This document shows positions 60,484 to 64,000 of a stretch of 64,000 bases of DNA, one piece after another. The stretch covers positions 1,426,001 through 1,490,000 of the forward strand of contig CBDHYI010000007.1 in the NCBI GenBank assembly GCA_965275915.1, in the 5' to 3' direction. The position numbers were made by a program, and so were the translations under genes. This DNA is from JBDWFY01 sp965275915. Lineage in GTDB: Bacteria; Pseudomonadota; Alphaproteobacteria; Rhizobiales; Stappiaceae. The notes under the pieces were generated by a model that made no database searches, was not told the origin of the DNA, and saw only the letters and a program-made list of their open reading frames with translations. Every line of letters starts with the position of its first letter. Within the stretch, counting starts at the first letter, position 1.

Positions 60484-61257
60484 ATGGCATACGAAAACAT
60501 TCTGGTTGAAACGCGCGGCAAGGTCGGATTGATCACCCTTAACCGTCCCAAGGCGCACAATGCACTGAATTCCGCTTTGATCGACGAACTGAACGATGCT
60601 CTGGGCAAGTTCGATCAGGACCGAAAAGTCGGCTGTATCGTGCTGACAGGTTCAGAAAAAGCGTTCGCGGCCGGCGCGGACATCAAAGAGATGGCCGATA
60701 AGGACTATGTCGATGCCTATCTCGGCGACTTGATGGCGAGTTGGGACAATGTCGGAACGATCCGCAAACCGATCATCGCGGCCGTGGCAGGATATGCACT
60801 GGGCGGCGGCTGCGAACTGGCAATGATGTGTGACTTTATTCTGGCTGCCGATAACGCACAGTTCGGCCAGCCGGAAATCAAATTGGGCGTTATGCCGGGA
60901 GTCGGCGGCACCCAGCGGCTGACAAGGCTGATCGGCAAATCAAAGGCAATGGAAATGTGCCTGACCGGCCGGTTCATGGACGCAGAGGAAGCTGAACGAA
61001 GCGGCCTTGTCAGCCGCGTTCTGCCGGCAGACGAACTCATGGAAGAAGCCTTGAAGGCGGCTGAAAAAATAGCCGATTTCTCCCTGCCGGTCGTCATGAT
61101 GACGAAAGAGAGCGTGAACCGCTCCTATGAAACCACATTGTCTGAAGGGGTTCGTTTTGAGCGCCGCCTGTTCCAATCCATGTTTGCAACGCAAGACCAG
61201 AAAGAAGGAATGGCTGCGTTCGTGGAAAAACGTGAACCGCAATTTCGAGATCTCTAG
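60484..61257 (+). CDS. enoyl-CoA hydratase
   Basis: The start is the ATG at 60484 after GGGGAGATC; a start at 60460 is possible but without a site. The 257-residue crotonase-fold enzyme has 'KAFAAGADIKEMADKDY' (oxyanion hole), 'YALGGGCELAMMCDFILAAD' and 'PEIKLGVMPGVGGTQRLTRL' with the two catalytic Glu. It hydrates short-chain enoyl-CoA in fatty acid breakdown. A lone gene between mutM and rpsT, as in many rhizobia. Confidence 0.94.
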   Translation: MAYENILVETRGKVGLITLNRPKAHNALNSALIDELNDALGKFDQDRKVGCIVLTGSEKAFAAGADIKEMADKDYVDAYLGDLMASWDNVGTIRKPIIAAVAGYALGGGCELAMMCDFILAADNAQFGQPEIKLGVMPGVGGTQRLTRLIGKSKAMEMCLTGRFMDAEEAERSGLVSRVLPADELMEEALKAAEKIADFSLPVVMMTKESVNRSYETTLSEGVRFERRLFQSMFATQDQKEGMAAFVEKREPQFRDL

Positions 61258-61296
61258 GGTATGGACCCATAAATTGGCTTAAGATGGTATGAGCCG

Positions 61297-61325
61297 TTGA
61301 CGCGAACGATCCATGCGACTATAAG
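61297..61325 (+). promoter_or_regulatory. sigma70-type promoter of rpsT
   Basis: TTGACG, 17-nt spacer, TATAAG. About 150 bp before rpsT; the long leader may take part in autoregulation by S20, as in other bacteria. Confidence 0.7.
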
Positions 61326-61478
61326 CGCGGGCTAACCGGTGGTGGCCACGGCTGCCGCCGTTTTCAATTTTCATCGCGACAGATCAAAGTGACTGCCGGA
61401 AACCTGGATCGTCACCGCTGTCGCCGACTGTGATTAGCGCGCAAAGAGACTTGCGCCTCTAACGACCAGGACAGTGTC

Positions 61479-61745
61479 ATGGCCAATACACCATCGGCCA
61501 AAAAGGCGGCCCGCAAGATTGCACGCCGAACAGCCGTCAACAAAGCACGTCGCACCCGCGTGCGTACATTCATCCGCAACGTGGAAGCCGCTCTGGCATC
61601 CGGTGACCAGGCAGCGGCAGCGGAAGCGCTAAAGGCCGCTCAGCCGGAGATTATCCGCGCCGCCGGCAAGGGTGTAATGCATCGCAATACCGCAGCGCGG
61701 AAAGTTTCCCGGCTTGCAAAGCGAGTAAATGCACTCAGTGCGTAA
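61479..61745 (+). CDS. rpsT: 30S ribosomal protein S20
   Basis: 88 residues, the usual length. 'ANTPSAKKAARKIARRTAVN' is the basic N-terminus that binds 16S rRNA; 'RTRVRTFIRNVEAALASGD' and 'GKGVMHRNTAARKVSRLAKR' are conserved. It lies before dnaA, a typical rhizobial position. Confidence 0.98.
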   Translation: MANTPSAKKAARKIARRTAVNKARRTRVRTFIRNVEAALASGDQAAAAEALKAAQPEIIRAAGKGVMHRNTAARKVSRLAKRVNALSA

Positions 61746-61766
61746 TATCTCGAAATTGTGACGAGT

Positions 61767-61795
61767 AAAACCCGGCCGATGTGTCGGGTTTTTTA
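61767..61795 (+). terminator. intrinsic terminator after rpsT
   Basis: Arms AAAACCCG/CGGGTTTT around a 10-nt loop, followed by TTATTTTA. It lies 22 bp past the rpsT stop. Confidence 0.9.
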
Positions 61796-62406
61796 TTTTA
61801 GGCGGCAAAGTTCTGGATAACCGAAATATCCCTATTGCTGCAATTTAGATACATTAATATCATCTGATACAACCTGACATATTTTCATCATTTTTTTCAT
61901 ATAGTTACAGATAGGTGTTGGTAATTCAGTTCGTCGGATTGCGGATTCCGTTTCTGTCAAGAGGCCGCGCTGCAAAAAAATATTTTGGCCCCTATCTAAT
62001 GGCTTATCTCAGGGCGGTCGAAGCGTAAAAATTATTGAGTCCAAATGCATTACCGAAATGGCACACAAACATGAAAAAGAGCGGTCAAGGGCAATTCGGG
62101 CCTATGGCTGAACAATATTTGCCGAGACGCGCTTGCGGCCCCCCCGCACCATGTGTAGTGTTGCTGGACAGCGGGGGGCTATACCGCTGAATTCAGTAAA
62201 CGGTGGCAGTTAATTGCCGAGTTAGAGCAAACGGGAAGTATAATACTATGTATTCAATTGTACTTCTTCAATTGTGACCGTGTACCCAATTCGCGTCTGA
62301 GAGTGAGACATACACCGTATTTGGAGTGGTTGTCTGACTTCTTATGTGAAAAATGAAAAATACTGTGTTGGCGTCTGGGGTGCTGGACGGCAATTGGGGG
62401 CAAATT
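61796..62406. other. rpsT-dnaA intergenic region with hairpin and short direct repeats
   Basis: About 610 bp of lower G+C than its surroundings and without a convincing gene before the rhodanese. Contents: a CCCCCCGC/GCGGGGGG inverted repeat at 62140-62178, a direct repeat TTCAATTGT at 62253 and 62267, and one match to the relaxed DnaA-box consensus (TTTTTCACA, minus strand, 62345-62353). It may hold a replication origin, but box density is low. Confidence 0.5.
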
Positions 62407-62850
62407 ATGTCGCTTGCGACAGCAAATTTATATGCGGGTGATAGTTCCGCGCTGCATTGTTACGATGCCCTGAAAGCATCTGACGCGGTGCTGGTTGATG
62501 TTCGAACCAAAGCGGAATGGGCTTTTGTAGGCGTACCGGACCTGTCTCAGATTGGTGACACGCCAATCTTTATCGAGTGGCAGACCTATCCGGAAATGGA
62601 TGTAAACAGCCAATTTGTCGACAGTCTGAGTGAAGAGTTGAACCAGCGTAATCAGGGACTGGATACGCCTCTTTATTTCCTGTGCCGTTCCGGAGTTCGG
62701 AGTGCTTCGGCAGCCGCGGCGATGACGCGATCGGGATACCGCCAATGCTTTAACGTTGCCGGCGGTTTTGAGGGACCCGCTGATGACAGCCGGCATCGGG
62801 GTCTTTTGGATGGCTGGAAGGCCGCCAATCTGCCTTGGTTTCAATCCTAG
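62407..62850 (+). CDS. rhodanese-like sulfurtransferase
   Basis: The start is taken at the ATG at 62407 after GGGGGC; the frame is open to 62353 with a poorer start. The 147-residue single-domain rhodanese has 'AVLVDVRTKAEWAFVGVPDL' and the active-site loop 'YFLCRSGVRSASAAAAM' with Cys93. It may transfer sulfur, or its role near dnaA may be unrelated. The start of dnaA is 158 bp downstream. Confidence 0.9.
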   Translation: MSLATANLYAGDSSALHCYDALKASDAVLVDVRTKAEWAFVGVPDLSQIGDTPIFIEWQTYPEMDVNSQFVDSLSEELNQRNQGLDTPLYFLCRSGVRSASAAAAMTRSGYRQCFNVAGGFEGPADDSRHRGLLDGWKAANLPWFQS

Positions 62851-63008
62851 TCCACTGGTTAGAAATAGGAACAAAATGAAGGGGTTCTGAGTGCTCTTCA
62901 CGGCGGTTTTGCAACCGCTCCACGATAAGAATTCTTGTATGTGTGAACAAGATCGATAATCACGAGCCCGGATGCGGCGATCCGGCACTTTGAATTGGAG
63001 GCTGTATA

Positions 63009-64000
63009 ATGGAAATGGCTGGAACTCCCGGACCAGAACATTGGAATCGCGTAAAAAAGAAGCTCAAGGCAGAGCTCGGCGAGGATGTTTTTTCCAGCTG
63101 GTTTGCACGTGTCGACCTGGAAGGTCATTCTGACAGCACCGTGCAATTATCCGTACCGACACGTTTTTTGAAACAATGGATTCAATCGAATTACGAAGAC
63201 CAGCTGATCGGTCTTTGGCGACGGGAATGCGACAAGGTCAGCAATATTGAACTGACGGTCAGGGGCGCTATTCGCGCAAAGCGCGCTCCGAGCAAGTCAG
63301 GGGCGGCGGCCTCACAGCAGAATGTTACCGTCGACAGCCGGCCTATCTCCCTTCCGGCCAGCAGACCGGCCACCGGCCCGGCCCACTCTACGAGGTCTCA
63401 CAGCGCGACGGCGCCGGTGGACGTGCTGGAAGGATCGCCTCTTGATTCAAAATATACATTCGACACGTTTGTCGAGGGTGGATCGAATGTTCTGGCACTG
63501 GCTGCGGCGCGGCAGGTTGCCAACGGCGGCAGCGTCACATTCAACCCGCTGTTCGTTCACGCGGCCGTCGGGCTGGGCAAAACCCACCTTCTGCACGCGA
63601 TTGCCGCCCGGGCCCGTCATGCCAACCGGTCGGTGCTCTATCTGACGGCAGAGCATTTCATGTACCGTTTCGTCGCAGCACTGAAAAACCAGTCCGCGCT
63701 GACATTCAAAGAGAAACTTCGCGGCATCGATCTTCTCTTGATTGACGATATGCAGTTCCTGCACGGGAAGCAGGTCCAACAGGAATTCTGTCATACGCTG
63801 AATTCGCTGATTGACGGTGCAAGACAGGTTATCTGCGCCGCCGACAGAGCGCCCGCTGATCTTGAAACGCTTGACGACCGCATGCGCTCTCGCCTGGCCG
63901 GCGGCCTGGTGGTTGAAATCGCGAATCCGGACTATGAGCTCCGCCGCAACATGCTGGTCGTCCGGAACCAGATGATCCAGCGCACCTATCCCGATTTCAT
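63009..64000 (+). CDS. dnaA: chromosomal replication initiator DnaA, cut by window edge
   Basis: The first 330 residues are visible. Start is the ATG at 63009, with GGAGG seven bases upstream. Domain I is 'EHWNRVKKKLKAELGEDVFS ... WFARVDLE' (residues 10-40) and domain II is the Ser/Pro-rich linker (95-140). The AAA+ domain has 'AVGLGKTH' Walker A at 186-193, Walker B 'LLLIDDMQF' at 242-250 and the arginine finger region 'DDRMRSRLAGGLVVEI'. The C-terminal DNA-binding domain lies past base 64000. It opens the origin when bound to ATP. Confidence 0.97.
   Translation, partial: MEMAGTPGPEHWNRVKKKLKAELGEDVFSSWFARVDLEGHSDSTVQLSVPTRFLKQWIQSNYEDQLIGLWRRECDKVSNIELTVRGAIRAKRAPSKSGAAASQQNVTVDSRPISLPASRPATGPAHSTRSHSATAPVDVLEGSPLDSKYTFDTFVEGGSNVLALAAARQVANGGSVTFNPLFVHAAVGLGKTHLLHAIAARARHANRSVLYLTAEHFMYRFVAALKNQSALTFKEKLRGIDLLLIDDMQFLHGKQVQQEFCHTLNSLIDGARQVICAADRAPADLETLDDRMRSRLAGGLVVEIANPDYELRRNMLVVRNQMIQRTYPDF

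Overview
The window looks like a chromosomal segment of an alphaproteobacterium of the Hyphomicrobiales (Rhizobiales) type. The evidence is gene order and families together: trmB-metK-HTH-lnt-corC-ybeY-phoH-miaB-plsC-fur/mur-rimI-tsaB, pnp-rpsO-truB-rbfA-infB-ylxR-nusA-rimP, dnaK-dnaJ-pmtA (phosphatidylcholine pathway), ubiE-ubiB, mutM-echA-rpsT-(rhodanese)-dnaA, a DUF1127 protein, and an alphaproteobacterial heat-shock promoter before dnaK. No species can be named from sequence alone.

Left part (1-12100): the early region of a Mu-like transposable prophage, reading leftward and cut by the window edge. In Mu order from its L end it has a repressor (plus strand), an operator region, Ner, a ParB-like protein, a DD35E transposase (MuA type), a MuB-type ATPase, a run of small early genes coupled by 4-bp or 1-bp overlaps (DUF3164, a MazG-like/DUF1653 fusion, GemA) and a Mor-family late activator cut at base 1. 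The L end can be placed at base 12100 (5'-TGTAACGCGC on the minus strand) with three 19-bp end repeats. The phage sits inside a serine-recombinase gene whose C-terminal part survives at 12101-12519 and reads through the antisense of tRNA-Arg(CCG). This is a prophage nested in the integrase remnant of an older island at a tRNA gene.

Middle part (12.6-56.7 kb): almost all genes run on the minus strand. First come a LysE exporter, a DUF3179 protein and a small operon (GCS2-type carboxylate-amine ligase, SABATH-type carboxyl methyltransferase, SDR) that looks like a small-molecule tailoring unit. Then gpmA, dapB, an unusual LysR-HTH/TAXI-like regulator with a very AT-rich 470-bp upstream region, the large translation/transcription cluster (pnp to rimP, trmB, metK), the lnt-to-tsaB cluster (envelope, ribosome maturation, tRNA modification, metal regulation), an Fe-S scaffold, UspA, hslVU, an FMN reductase with a LysR regulator, pmtA, dnaJ, dnaK, a glutamate-synthase-like flavoprotein, alkB and a TetR regulator.

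Right part (56.9-64.0 kb): ubiB and ubiE on the minus strand, then a switch to the plus strand with mutM, an enoyl-CoA hydratase, rpsT, a long AT-rich gap, a rhodanese and the first 330 codons of dnaA. The strand switch near 59.4 kb, with genes pointing away on both sides, fits a replication origin nearby, but no clear DnaA-box cluster was found by eye.

Regulatory and repeat features include several intrinsic terminators, an RpoH-type dnaK promoter, an rpsT promoter, a TetR operator and a family of interspersed palindromic repeats at 43.9, 47.1 and 49.2 kb. The best candidates for something undescribed are the ligase-SABATH-SDR operon, the LysR/TAXI fusion regulator, the MazG-like/DUF1653 phage protein and the duplicated palindromes near the phage L end.
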